The position numbers and the translations under genes were made by a program. From contig NC_084759.1 in assembly GCF_028858725.1 (NCBI RefSeq), forward strand, positions 175,489,770 to 175,553,769: DNA of 64,000 nt. The letters run 5' to 3'. Shown piece after piece: positions 34,930-47,900 of this stretch. The DNA comes from Colius striatus. Its lineage: Eukaryota; Chordata; Aves; Coliiformes; Coliidae. A model generated the notes under the pieces. That model did no database searches. It was not told where the DNA came from and saw only the letters and a program-made list of their open reading frames with translations. How positions within the stretch are numbered: position 1 is the stretch's first letter; each line of letters starts with the position of its first letter.

Positions 34930-37900
34930 CTGTTAAAAAATAGGAAAATAAGAGCCTAAATATAAGCTTTCATAGCATATTTTTGCCCTTTAAAATGGCT
35001 TAAATTAATAAAAGGCAAAGGTTCTATTTTTAAGCCTCCCATTATTGGATTTTCTTACTTTATGTTTGACTGAACTGCTTGAAATAGAATATCTTGTTTA
35101 TATTATATATTACAATATGATTTTTACTTCAGCTCCATGTAATTATGTGTTTAAAAGTTCACTTCAGAATGACAATGTTGAACCCACTGTACCAGCTAAC
35201 AGTACGAAAGAATCTAAGCACATGAATGCCTGTATAGCAACTTTGCAATACTAGTACAACTTCTGTTACTAATTCAGAAGGTAAGAAATAGCAAAGGTCT
35301 TATCCTTTCAAATACTTCATATATCTGTATTTTACTTGTTCAGCTCGTGGAGTGTTGCTCTTAATACACCTAAATAAACACTCTCTGCAAGTGCAAACCC
35401 TTCAGCATAATCTGCCTGAATCAATCCAAGGACAGCTTTCTCCACTGCTGTATTTCAACTGACAAGGTAATGCTGGAAATCTGGAAGCACTTACCTATCA
35501 TTATACATATTTTAGTAGCATGTGGTAACCCAGATGAGGAGGAGCTGCATTTAAAGGAATTTTTCACTTGGTTATCTGCACCCAGCATCAGTCACTTGAA
35601 AATGTATATAATAGCATGGCTCATTAGAGTCAAAACTGAAAATCTAGTTAGTAGTGCTGGAATCAGTACAATTACTGCTGGAATGGTTGCTCTGTGTGCT
35701 GCAGATTGTTGGCGATCTGCTGCTCAAAACACACTGGACCTATTTCCATGCATACCCCCAGATTTGTATCCCACAAGTTTGTGCTATGAGCACTTGAATT
35801 ACTAAAGTAAGATAAAGGAATCTGAAAGGTGAGGAGCTCTGTGACTGACATGTGCTTCCTTCACATGAAAACTACTTCAGCACAGGCATCTCCCCAAGAA
35901 AAACAATTCCATTTGTTTTTTTTAGTTTTATAAAGCTGGAAAGTTTCTTACCAGGGTAATGAAAAAATATTATTCAAAACCAAGAATAATCTCTGAAAGA
36001 GAAATCACTATATATAACTTCCAAAAGTTACTAGGTGCTCCAACATTTTATACATTGAAATGGAAATGGAAGAGTTTTCTCACCAGGGAACAGCATGGCC
36101 CAAATGCTAACAACAGCTGTGCAAACTCTTTTTGAGACTCAGTTAAGGATTAACAGGAGTACAAGCAAGGAGAAAACCTGACCCTCTGTACCTGGTTCTC
36201 AATGTTTATAGCAATACAGAAAGTGCCAATTTACAGATGCAGAAGTAAGAGAAATAAGGATGGTCTCCTTTTGCCTTATCACTAATGCAACACAAGCACT
36301 CATGGTCATGAGGTACAGTAATAACTGCCCAGCTGCACAATTCCTTACACTGCATCTGCAACCATCCCCTTGCAGGTGGTAAACATTCAAAACGTGCTCA
36401 AAGATAAAAATTTTATGGGTGTATGCTCTCAGCTCCCAGCATCTAATATATATCTCTGGGTTGATGTCCCATGTCAAGTCATATGTACTCTCATCCAGGA
36501 ATAAATAAGAAGAAAGACATTACATATCCCTGAAGATAAACGCATGGAGAGCTGTGGACTCTGCATTAGAAATAAGTAAACACAGGATTATAAATCTGGC
36601 CTCCTGCTCTTGCTCCCCTGTGCTCCTACTGTGCCTTTTACTGATTTGCAGATAAAATTCCTCCATATAGAATTTTGTATTGGACTGTGTCCATGCATCT
36701 GAGTTTTATTAAGAAGTTCAGCATTTTCTATGATCTGTATGAATACTACTTGATAATGAGTAACTAGAATGCCAGCTCTGTCAGATGTGCAACTTACTAT
36801 ATTATTTGTCTCAGCAAGCAACCACTGAAACCGGAAAATATTTCATAAAACAAAAACAAAACAGAGAGATTCAACCACACCAGTGCAGTACTGTTTCTAT
36901 TATAACAGACAGGTGAGTGGAGAACCCAATGGAAAAATATGTATTTGATACTCCAAACTACAGCTACTGTTCACACGTATATTGTTTAATATTTTCTACA
37001 TATATAGTCCATATTATATGAAAAATGTCTGAATTGTATCATGACCTCTGCTACCCTGTAGCCATGTAATACAATATTGTCACTGCTAGAGACATGGGCA
37101 CAGGTTGGCACTGGAGATGTCACAGTTATAAACAACTCACCAGCGTTCAACTAAAGAGATGCAGATGTGGGGCTGGACAAAACTGGTTTTAGGAGTAACA
37201 AGGAGAACAAAAAAAGTACCTAATGTATGTGATAGGCACTGTGTATAGTAAACCTGGCTGTAATGTGGAACTTCAGATCAGTGAAGAAACAGCAAAGTCT
37301 AAAAGTGCTTTAGCAAACATAAAAATGTCCCCAAGAAGATCCTAGAGTGAGGGAAAAAGAAACTATCTTGATGAACATCATATCCTTTCCAGCAAAGGAG
37401 TGCAGATGCCAATCACTCACTGTTATGTCTGCACTGAACCCCACCAGACTGAAATTGCCCATTTCAGAACCCACAAGAGCAGGAGGCTGGCTGAACCACC
37501 AGGAAATGTGGCAGAAATTAAGAAGTGCATATATAACATTTTTTACATCATTATTATTACTGAAACTTTTTCTTCACAGAAGTATTATTTTCTGTAATAA
37601 TTAGATCTCAACTAATGATGATTCTTGGATTACATGGTTAGAATTTAAATGATATTAATGATAAATTCTTGGCTTTATCTATAAGGTGTTTCTTCTTTGC
37701 CTATAAATAACATTTCAAATGAAACACCTTTATCAGTACGAATATAAAATCTCTTATTAAAGAACAACCCCATTGGAAACACAGAAATACAATAAAAAAC
37801 AACAACAAAATAAAACAAAACAGAACACAGTAAAATATATTTGAAGGCAATAGTAAAAAAAAGGAAACTAAAATAAGGAGTTAAACCTACTGACTTCCAT

Positions 37901-39131
37901 GAAAGTCACTACAGCCACAGCACTTAAGAAAATGAAGCTTCAATTTAGGTGATTAAGTAGCCTTTAGGGCTTCATTTAGCTTACAGCTTTGGTGTGAGCA
38001 TTTACTGTCCATGAAATGACATTATAACCTGTGGACACAGAGCTGTCGTATTACTGTGCAAGAGAAGAGCAGATGACTATTAATTTTTGGAGCTAATGCC
38101 AATATCAGCTTGTCACATCCCAACTTAACAAAGTGGCCATTTTGCTATCTAGACACTAAGGAAGTGTTTTTACTCTGTTGGCTTTTTCCCCCCTTATTGA
38201 TAAGCAAAAGACAACTTAATTTCAGCAATATTCAGAAAGCCATTTCCCCAAGAAATTCAAGGTGCCTAGTAGGAATACTCTACTTCATTTGTTAGTAGAT
38301 ACACTAATAGCCAAAATCTGCAAGCCTGTAAATCTCATTGCTTCTCTCTGGACCACAACTCAGGTCTGCATCATACTTTCATACATGGTATTTTCTCTCT
38401 GTGATCTCTGATATTGCTCTGTGCTCACCTCTGGGACATGAGTGACATGGGTTTTCAGTTCTCATCGCATAATTTTGCAAAGTTCAATTGATCAACTTTA
38501 GACCTTATTGATGATGTGACTGTACTCTGCCATATCTGGGATCTAATTAGGAACTGAGTCTAAATACCATATTTAGAATGCATCTCTATTTGCAGAGTTT
38601 GAAAAATAAAGCCATAGGACTGTACTGTTAGCTCATATTTGTCTCTCATACTGCATGAATGACTCATTTCTCCTTTAAATACATTAGCATCAAACTTCTA
38701 ACATTCATCCACTTCAGTGGTTTCCAACCAGAGGGGCCTGCAGCATACCTCTACAGTTTAGAAAGAAGAAACCTACCCAGGACCAGCAGGCCTAAATCAG
38801 CTTCACAGAGGTCTCTAACCTCACTGGCAAGTTTTATGGGATGTGCAAATCAAATGAGGTTATAGCCTCATTTCACTCTAGTCATGAGGAAAGGGCAGAT
38901 GGAGGATGAATTTAAGATCACTGAGGGGTTCATCCTAGTGTTGCAATGGGCAAAGAGAGCACCTCTGATTTTTATCAGCTACCTCATTAAACCCAGAGGC
39001 ACAGACAAAAGTGGATGCTGCAAAAGTGGAGATCATGGGGGTTTGGTTTTGTTTTTTTTTCTTTTTTTTCCCATAACTTCTAGCTCTGGACACCCTCAGC
39101 ATACCCAGCTGCCCCCAGCTCACTGCAGCAC
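34930..39131. other. Putative TMEM117 intron, first part
   Basis: AT-rich intronic-style DNA. Simple A-rich sequence occurs around 37785-37865 and pyrimidine (T-rich) runs at about 39040-39070 directly before the RING retrocopy. No exon resembling the next upstream TMEM117 exon (family motif DWISWDKL...FDLLIVMQ) was found. Confidence 0.55.
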
Positions 39132-40075
39132 ATGGACAGCATGGCCACAGAGCTGGTGGAACGCTGTCCCACCTGCTTGGACAGCTGGGAGGAGGCCAGC
39201 TTTGTCATGCCCTGCCTGCACAAACTTTGTTGTCTATGCATCCTGTAGTGGGCTGAGCTCAAGCCCACGTGCCTCCTCTGCAGGAGGACAATCTTGAACA
39301 TCTTGTGCTGAGTGCAGGCAGATGATGACTATATTAAGCATGTCATCACATCACCTGTGACACCATCATTCCCCTGCCAGGTGGGAAGAGCTCCCAGCCA
39401 CCCAGCTGCCCACTAGCTCCATCACCCTGGAGCACCCCAACAGTTGGCTGTGGAGGGAATGCCCAGCTGTTCTACAGCCCTCCACCTGATGAACCGTTTC
39501 CACAACAACCCAACCCTCCTCCAGATTTGGCAGGCCATCAGGAGCTGGAGGGGTTCTTTGGAAGGCAGATCTTGGAGGCACCAACCCAGCCCTCCTGACC
39601 AACTGTGGGATGGACACGGGGCTGCTGGGTCAGATGCTGGGGTTCACCTTCTAAAATCACACAGTGACATAGATGCAACAGCATTCAATGGCACAGCAGG
39701 GAGGACTGCTGTCTGCTGGCCTGGCAGGATGCCTACGCTGACAGCCACACTTCCTCTGAAGGACAGACTCTTCTTTGGCCCAGCCCCTTCCAACAGCCCT
39801 GCAAGATCTGATGCAGATGGTCCCTCTCATCTTACCTGCTGCCATTGGTGGGGGTCCTGGCAGTCACCCCTCTGTTCCCATTGCCATCCCCATGGAGCAA
39901 GCAAAGCCATAGTGGAGAGAGAGAGGGCTGTGCCTGGGCCATCCACTTCCAGTTGAGCCAGTGAATGCTCCCCAGCAACTCCAAGAATTCTCTAGCCAAC
40001 AATGGGTCAGCACTGCCTCAATGGCAGAGGGTGCCTCTGGGGATGGCCAAACTTGAACAGAGGCTCCCAGTCTCC
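39132..40075 (+). pseudogene. TOPORS-like RING-finger retrocopy, disabled
   Basis: Reading from an ATG at 39132 gives a C3HC4 RING: Cys codons at 39165, 39174, 39213, His at 39219, Cys at 39228, 39237, 39270 and 39279, with spacing C-x2-C-x12-C-x-H-x2-C-x2-C-x10-C-x2-C. The local sequences RCPTCLDSWEEASFVMPCLH and CLLCRRTILNIL resemble the intronless TOPORS-like E3 ligase family that is multicopy in many birds. A TAG at 39246-39248 lies inside the RING and a TGA at 39309-39311 follows it. Further stops and frame changes occur after that, so no ubiquitin ligase can be made. The rest of the copy reads in mixed frames to about 40.07 kb, and that end is uncertain. It sits on the strand opposite to TMEM117. 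Confidence 0.7.
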
Positions 40076-40221
40076 CATATCCAATGATCCAATTAAATGC
40101 ACAAAAACTAGAGAAAAAAGCCTCAATGTTACTAACAGTGCAGGTGGCATTGCTACCCTGGACTTTTTTTTGCTGAGAAGGGTGGGATGTTTACGCTAAA
40201 GAGATCCTTCTAGGTCCTCTT

Positions 40222-40479
40222 AGGACAATAGGAAATGGCCTCAAGTTTCACCAGGGGAGATTTAGATTGGATATTAGGAAAAACTTCTTCACTGAGAGGG
40301 TTGTTAGACACTGGAATAGGCTGCCTACGTTGGTGGTGGAGTCATCATCCCTGGATATATTTAAAAGATGTGCAGATGAGGTGTTGAGGGACATGGTTTA
40401 GTGACAGGCTTGGCAGTGTTAAGTTAGTGGTTGGACTTGATGATCTTAAATTTCTTTTCCAACTGAAATGATTCTATGA
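40222..40479 (+). mobile_element. CR1 LINE 3' fragment (sense)
   Basis: The sense copy reads GGCCTCAAGTTTCACCAGGG, then GGATATTAGGAAAAACTTCT, CTTCACTGAGAGGGTTGTTA, GGGACATGGTTTAGTGACAG and GATGATCTTAAATTTCTTTT, and ends ATGATTCTATGAA. It starts about 150 bp after the end of the RING retrocopy. Confidence 0.92.
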
Positions 40480-40622
40480 AAAAAGAAGGTACTACCTGTG
40501 TAGTGATGATATATGCTATACTTAATTCTATGGAAAGCATTTGTACCTTAAATATTTCAGAATAACAAATAAACAAAAACAGAGCGAAGGAACTGAGAAA
40601 ATGCATACATGAATGTGTATAT

Positions 40623-40908
40623 CATAGAATCATAGAATGGTAGGGGTTGGAAGGGACCTTTAGAGATCATCTGGTCCAACCCCCCTGCAGAAGCAGGTTC
40701 ACCTAGATCAGGTCGCATAGGAACATGTCCAGGTGGGTCTTGAAGACCTCTAAGGAAGGAGACTCCACAGCCCCTCTGGGCAGCCTGTGCCACTGCTCCA
40801 TCACTCTCACAGTGAAATAGTTTTTTCTTGTATTTAAGTAGAACTTTTTGTGTTCCAGCTTCATCCCATTACCCCTTGTCCTGTTGCTAGCTACTATAGA
40901 AAAAAGTA
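40623..40908 (-). mobile_element. CR1 LINE 3' fragment (antisense), near-identical to the 31-kb copy
   Basis: It starts with TCATAGAATCATAGAATGG and matches the 31.03-31.32 kb element almost base for base over 285 bp, with about ten differences by eye. It is truncated just after CTACTATAGAAAAAAG. It faces the sense CR1 at 40.2 kb tail to tail across about 140 bp. Confidence 0.94.
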
Positions 40909-43900
40909 TATGAGCACTTGTTCTAGAAATTGCCTATAGCATTTTTTATTTAATTTATTAAATTCCCTTTAACTTATGAAGTAGAAGACTCTGCATTTCA
41001 CCTCTGAGATACCTTTGTTTCAGCTCTCAGAATACGGCAGACAGCTAGATGAAATTTAATGAGAAGCAATAGCTATACATTTTTGCAAGTGTTTGAAGAA
41101 ATGAACATCTGGAATTCAGAGACAAAGGCTTGACTCCTCTGTGTTTAACTTCATTGCACTGCCGCAGCTTGCCGTGATATCTGCAGTTGAGATCTCTGCA
41201 GCTGTGAGCTGCTGAAGTTACAGACATCATTTTAATATTTTATTCAAACATACATAAGAGAGGAAGTCAGCCACCATAACTAGAACTCACTTTCATGCCC
41301 ATGAGATCAAATCTTTTGCTCAGTTTCTGGCATTCTGTTCTTTGCCAATACCTATCTGAATAGGAAGAAAGTCTGATAGACAGGGTTTTCAGCCCTCACT
41401 GAAAAATGAAAAATAGACCTCTGCTCTTAATAGTACCACCTGTATACTTGTATGGCTTCAATGGGGCTACACAGGTCCCACAGCAAAAGATCATTGTTCT
41501 TCAAAAGACCTCCTGCTTCACTTTGGTACTATCAGTGCTAAACTCTTCATAGTTTTGAAGCCCAGAAAAATTTATTCGATCTGCTCATCTGTTTTGGCTT
41601 CACCTGTTTGGGAATAACAATTACAAAACCACATCAGGAACTGTGGCACAAAGTCACTAACTGCAGATACAGCTGCAACTTTTATCTCTTAATCTTGATT
41701 TAAATAATTCAAAATATGGAAAATCCACAGTAACAGTACAGTGACTGCTTCAGTTGAGCTCCAAGCTGCTGAGACAGATGAATGAAGACAACTTCCAAGA
41801 CCATACAAAGGCACAGAAAGGCTATCCCTGCACCATAAAGCATACCCACATACCCACAACTTTGCAGTTCTCCATCATCTTTATGTTCTTTTCCTCCTCA
41901 GTCTTTGCTTAGCTTCTTCAATCTCCTGGCCTCTCTTTACACCCACCACTGCAAGTCTTGCTCATTTCCTCCCTTGTTTGAGAAAATGATGATGGACATC
42001 AATAACTCCTTCCTCGAGAGTTAAAGCAGCAATACAGCCTCTTTTTATGTGTGTGTTTGGCCTTGAATGACTCCTTACATTAAAAAATCATTACAGAATC
42101 CTTTAGTATATTACCCATCTGCTTATTTAAAGGCAACAATTCTGTGACCACCCAGGTCCCAGACAAGCCCTGTGTCTCTGCACTTTGAATGTACACATTA
42201 ATGCATCTTGAGCCTAGATGTATGTCCTCCAAACAGGGACCCTTATTACTGAAATGTCTAAATTGGTATTTAAATTTTCCACAGCAAGCTCAAAGGAAGC
42301 TCAAATTTCAGACCTTCTAAAACAAGAAACGCTTGCATTTCACTGAAAGACCTGTATCCGTGCCCATAATCACTGGCAAATGCCTGATTTGTGGCATTCC
42401 TTCTCTCTGCCCTGCAACTATAGCTTAGGTATCATCTTTTACTCCCTCCTCACAATCTAGTACTGACTTGATACTGCAGATGTGTTCTGCATAACATATC
42501 ACATACGAAAATTCCTAACAAACCCACAGCTAAAAATGTTGAGGCTCTTATAATCTGCTGTTTATTTACATCGGCATCTTTCACTCTGGCCTTTACAAGC
42601 ATAGTTGTTCACCAATACAGAAATGCTGCTGCAAAGACCATTCTCCTTGTCTATTTCTTCGACCATGTCACTGTTTTCTTTGAAGAAATAAAATATAGGC
42701 CACTTCCTTCCATATTCAAATCCCTTCGGATCCTTTCTTTCACTACTCTAGATACAGACTGCTGTATCTATATGACAGCTACTCCTTCAATCAGTGTATC
42801 AATTCAAGCTATGAGTCTTTTCTCTATACAATTAAACTTTCCCATGTGCAGTTCCCTATCAGCAGCAGAGCCTTCACCTTTCTCATTCTCCTTTACAATG
42901 CTATGAGAAAGTATGAGGGTGTCATGCATTAGGTAATCTGGATTACTTGTCATCCTGACCAACAAAGTCACCATTGCTTGTCCTGCCTGTCCAATCAGCC
43001 ATAAATCTGGGCTTTTTATGTAGCAATGGACTGCTCTAGAACTGGAGTTGTATTTGGCTTGCCATCTAGCACAATACTGCCCCAGTCCTTAGTGAACATT
43101 GCTAGTTCCTTGATGGGAAAAATATCGCTAGTAGTGTGGAGAATTAATGGCTATCCATTCTTTCTGTTACATTAGGGACAAATTGTGTTTATAAACAAGC
43201 CAGTGTGCCGGGAAAGACAGGCACTAGAAGGTCTCACATCTTGAGAAATGTAGTGACCATTTCCCACTGAGGGCAAGGACTGTTCTTTCTCACAGCTACC
43301 CTGTAAGTTTTAGTTATTCATAGGAGTCAAAGAGAAGAAAGTTGAAACAACTGTATCCATGCCAGAGGTGCAGAAGACAACACTAAGCACAGCCTCCTGC
43401 ACACCCAGGATGTCCTAAGAGCAAGTCCATCAGACAAATGTGAGGTCTCATATCTAAGTGACATTGTGAGGTTCCTCTTCTTTATAACTCCCTCTTGCCT
43501 GTTGATTAGCTATTCACAACTGCTGAAAAAGCTGCTGAAAAGTATGTGTTCCATTTTGTCCCTAAGTTTCTTCAATTTTTGTAAGTTTTTACTTTAGTCT
43601 ACTGTCTCACTCTTTTCTGACCTTGGTTGAGCTAAATAGCTACCAGGTAATTAATTTGGATGAGAAACATTAGTGTGAGGTTTTCCACTTAATTCTTGAG
43701 CCTGATAAGCAGCTAAATCAAGTGGTAATGTTACGAAAGTGTGTACCTGCGAGAGACAAAGAAATCAGCTACTACAAAGCAACTGCATCTCGTTCCTGAT
43801 GTGAAACTTCCCCAAACCACCAGCAATTCAGTCATAATGGTTTTTCTAACTACTTCAGTGACACGCTTTATGAAAGCCATTTCTGTGGTGAATAGGAGAA

Positions 43901-44542
43901 ACGAACATTCACCAAAAATATGCAATACTTAGATTTAAAGCTTTACCAAGACTACAGCTTGATGTCAAGGGAAATCACTTACGGCACACAGTCAATCTTT
44001 CTGATATCCTAGAAGACCAAATATCTGACTATCATGTGAAGAATAAAAATAACTTTAAAAATACTGCTATGTAATCATCTTCAATGCTATGAGTATATAC
44101 ACATCAACACACGTAGCACGACACTGTGGAAAATATACCCACATTGCAGCTGAACAGTAATATCACATCCAGAGCACTTCAGGATTTGTAAAGACTTAAT
44201 GCTGTTTGTACCTATTTGAGAACAGTAAGCTCTGCTTAGAGTTTTGAAGTAATTTTGCATTAATGTAACTGTCTCCAGCTAATTACAGCTGCATTAAAAA
44301 GTATATAGTTCCATTTTCTTTCCAAATTCTTACATACATGGATTTCTTTGTTGCCTGATATTCAAATCTTAGCCATGTTTTTCAGTGTTTCTTAAACCCA
44401 AGAAGATAAATTTGCAGTAAGATACCTGAACAGATATTTTCCTTGCTATGAGCTTTGCAATGTAATCAAAATGGTGTTGCAGAAATGAAGAGTAAGGAGT
44501 AAGGAGCTTACTATATGTTGCTCACTGTAGATAGAAAGTATA
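40909..44542. other. Putative TMEM117 intron, no recognised content
   Basis: AT-rich, partly pyrimidine-rich between 41.8 and 42.9 kb. No gene, CR1 or RNA gene is seen. Confidence 0.5.
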
Positions 44543-44972
44543 TCACAGAATGACAGAAACACAGAATCACAGAATGGTAGGGTTGCCAGGGACCTCTAAA
44601 GATCATCTACTTCAACTCCCCTGCTAAAGCAGGTCCACCTAGATCGGGTCACACAGGAACATGTCCAGGGGGCTTTTGAAAACCTCCAGAGGAGACTCCA
44701 CACGCTCCCTGGGCAGCCTGTGCCAGGGCTCCCTCACTATTTCCAGTGAAATAGTTTTTCCTTATATTTAAGCGTAACCTTTTGTCTTCCAGGTTTTTGT
44801 TCCCCTTGTCCTTTTACTGGACACTACAGAAAGAAGTGCCTCCCCATCCTCTTGACATAGTCCTTTCAAATACTTGTAAGCATTAATGAGATCTCCCTCA
44901 GCCTCCTCTTCTCCAGGCTGAACAGTCCCAGGTCCTGCAGCCTTTCCATATAAGAAGAAAGATGATCCAAAT
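44543..44972 (-). mobile_element. CR1 LINE fragment (antisense)
   Basis: AGAAACACAGAATCACAGAA tail units are followed by GGGACCTCTAAAGATCATCT, CCCCTGCTAAAGCAGGTCCA, GGGCAGCCTGTGCCAGGGCT, then GAGATCTCCCTCAGCCTCCT and CAGTCCCAGGTCCTGCAGCC. It is truncated near AAGAAAGATGATCC. Scattered indels indicate an older insertion than the 40.6-kb copy. Confidence 0.93.
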
Positions 44973-47900
44973 CACATGCCTCAATGTTAGAAATGGATAA
45001 CTGAGTAACTGGTCTGTTCTGGACAAAATTCCTTCAGATCATACGTGCTCTGAAGTGTTTTATCATCACTTGTTCAGGGAAAATTTGGGGTCAGTTAGAA
45101 ACAAAACTAAAGTGTGATCTGAAGTGGAAGATTTGGACCAGTGGTCTCAGTTTGAAACTGTCATCCAGCTTGTTTTGGTTTAGCTGTAACTGTAAATTAC
45201 ACATGTGTTTCTGAAGGGTTCCAGTTGCTGTGATTAAGCTAATGAAACAGTAATATTGATTTTCTTTTGAAGAAAAAATAATAGATCATATGTTGCATTT
45301 GACTGATACTGAGAAAATTAATACAGCTTAAGAAGATGACGGCAAATAAAAGCATTGCATGCATATAGGAGGAGAAATGTGTTTCATAAATTTAAATGTG
45401 GGGTTTGCAAACAAATCAGTGTGAATTCCCTCTCTTTTACAAATACAGTAATAACTATTTTCCAAAATTATTTTTCTCCTCATAACTTTTGCTAAATAAA
45501 ATACCAGCTTTAATATGCAAGTAAAGAAAAAGGAAATTGTGTGCAAATGTTGAAGTAAGAAAGGCTGATTCTGCAAAACATGGCTACCTACACTTAAAGT
45601 TTTGTTTCAGGGACAATATTAATATGGAGGTTTTTTGCTCTTCCCAGTTCCCTCTCTTGTTTTTCAGTTGAAATTAAAACAGTTTTCTCTGTCCCCAGTT
45701 TTAGCCTGCTAATAGGATTAGCAGCAGCAGCGTACTGTACATGTGAATGGGTTGCCTTCATTTCCCGAAGGCAATATGTCTCTCTCCTGAACTCGTCCCC
45801 CACGCTTCCCCTCTATCACCAGTTTTATCTTCACAAGCTGTGGTGTGGCCATTAGGCACATCTGTTCCAGAAGTAACAGTGTCTTGTTTGATATCACTTG
45901 GGGTGCCAGTAGGAAAGTAATACATTTTGTTTGCATAGCCATTATGTGAACACATCTGGGTAGCAAAAGAGGATCTAAGAAAACACATAAAGCTTAGGAG
46001 GCATGCCTGTAAAAACAAAATCAGCTTCGCTTCCAATCAGTATCTCTGGAATGCGTTTTCAAACTGAAGAAAATGGATATATGTTATACGGGTGTTTATT
46101 TTGTCCATTCTTATTTGCATTACACCTGATGCCAAATCAGTCCCTAACATGTACCGTGTGGGCTAGATTGCCATTTACCAGGATGGGCACTAGTGTACAG
46201 ATAGCTCCCTTATAGCCATCCACCTTTACATGTCCTGAGCTTCAAGCTAAATCACAGTCAAGGTGTTTCAGTCGAGTGCCACTCCAGAAGCCTGATGAGC
46301 CACTTACAGCTTGTTAGTACACGCTGCAAAACAGATGTCCTTTCTCACACCAAAATTTTGCCGAATACCTAAGCCCTAACTGGTCATGATGGCTGGTCTA
46401 ATGACCCCTGAATAGCTTTTCTCTGTTTGGCACGATTTACCTACTTTTTTTCCATGAGTCATAATAATTTTAATAATCACACAAGAAAGTTTCTCTTGAC
46501 CTCCTCACTAGGTCAGGAAAATAAACAGCTTCAACTCTGTTGAGGTGCATTCTCATCAAACGGGAGAATCTACCTTTATACTCTGAAATTGAAATTCAGT
46601 ATGAACCGTAACCTATTTCAACCATTTGAACTGAAAGGCCCACTCTTCTGATAGAAATGGACTGGAAAAGTTTCTGGAAATTACAAATCCAAGAAAGCAA
46701 AAGGAAGGGGCCTTCTTAACTGTGCTAGTGTGAAAAGACAGACTTAGTCCAGTGCATGAGATACAGATTGCCAAATTCAGTAACAACTGACTCAGGAAGC
46801 TATGTTTGGCCCTAGAATTAAAACTACCAGCTCAGAGTCCTCAGCAGTTTGTGGTGCCCAGAGGTTTTTCTGTCCCCTCAGAGACTCTGAGATGCTGAAC
46901 AGCAACTGGCTCTTCACCAACCATTCAGATAGGGAACAAGACATATAAACACAAAGGTGCTCCCCCTGAGTTTAACACAAGAGGTTGTGAAAGATAAAAT
47001 GAGAGGTCCTATCTCAGATGCTTTCTGGTGGGTACAGAATTCAGCATTGGATCAAGGCCTCACAGTGATCTGCGCTGTGTTTTTATAACTACTAAGTTTT
47101 AGCTGTATTATTCTATCATGTTAAACAGTTCTCCAATTTCCCAAATACTATGATCTTTAATTAAAAAACAATTTACTTAATCAGACACCAAACATACTCA
47201 TCCCCATCAACACCGAGGCAAAACTAAAGAAAAATCCAGTTGCTAAGAACCACTATAACATCTTTGTCATAAAATACCCTATTTCATTGTATTGTACATA
47301 ATTTGATTAAAGAGACTTGGAGAAAAATAGGGAAACAACAGTATTCCTGTCTAAGTACAGATGTACAGCTTAATTATTTTCAATAATAATAAGCTACATA
47401 AAACTAGTGTGCTGCTTAGATTGCTATGTTATCTACCATACAGACCACAGCACTACATAACTCATTCACTGCAGTTCAGTGAGATGAAACATCCTCTTAT
47501 TACAGAGTGTGTATGTCACTTAATAGTTGCGGAAATTATTTACTTTAGCTCTCCCTTTCCCATCTGCCCTCCCCTCTCCAAAAATCCATTCATTTTCTTA
47601 TCCCTTGGGGAAATTATGCCAGTATTCTCTGTATGTTATGCATACATAAATTACACACCTTAAAGAATGAACAAGATCATAAACACAAAAATAAAGCCTC
47701 CAATGTGAATAAAAATTAGGGAAGATAACTCTATTCTACAGCCTGCTCTCTGACCTCAATGCAAAAGCTCACTTCCTGAGAGAGGAGAAATGCAATTTCA
47801 GCTTTTTATACCAGAGCAATATATCTGCCTTTGCCAAGCGCATGCAGAAAACATGAACTTCACCGTAAAAGGTTTTCAATGTTTAGAAACCTCCCGGGAG

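Noticed and set aside
34768-34959. 63-codon plus-strand ORF
   Set aside because: It is antisense to the TMEM117 exon at 34929-34800, whose splice sites and homology are clear.
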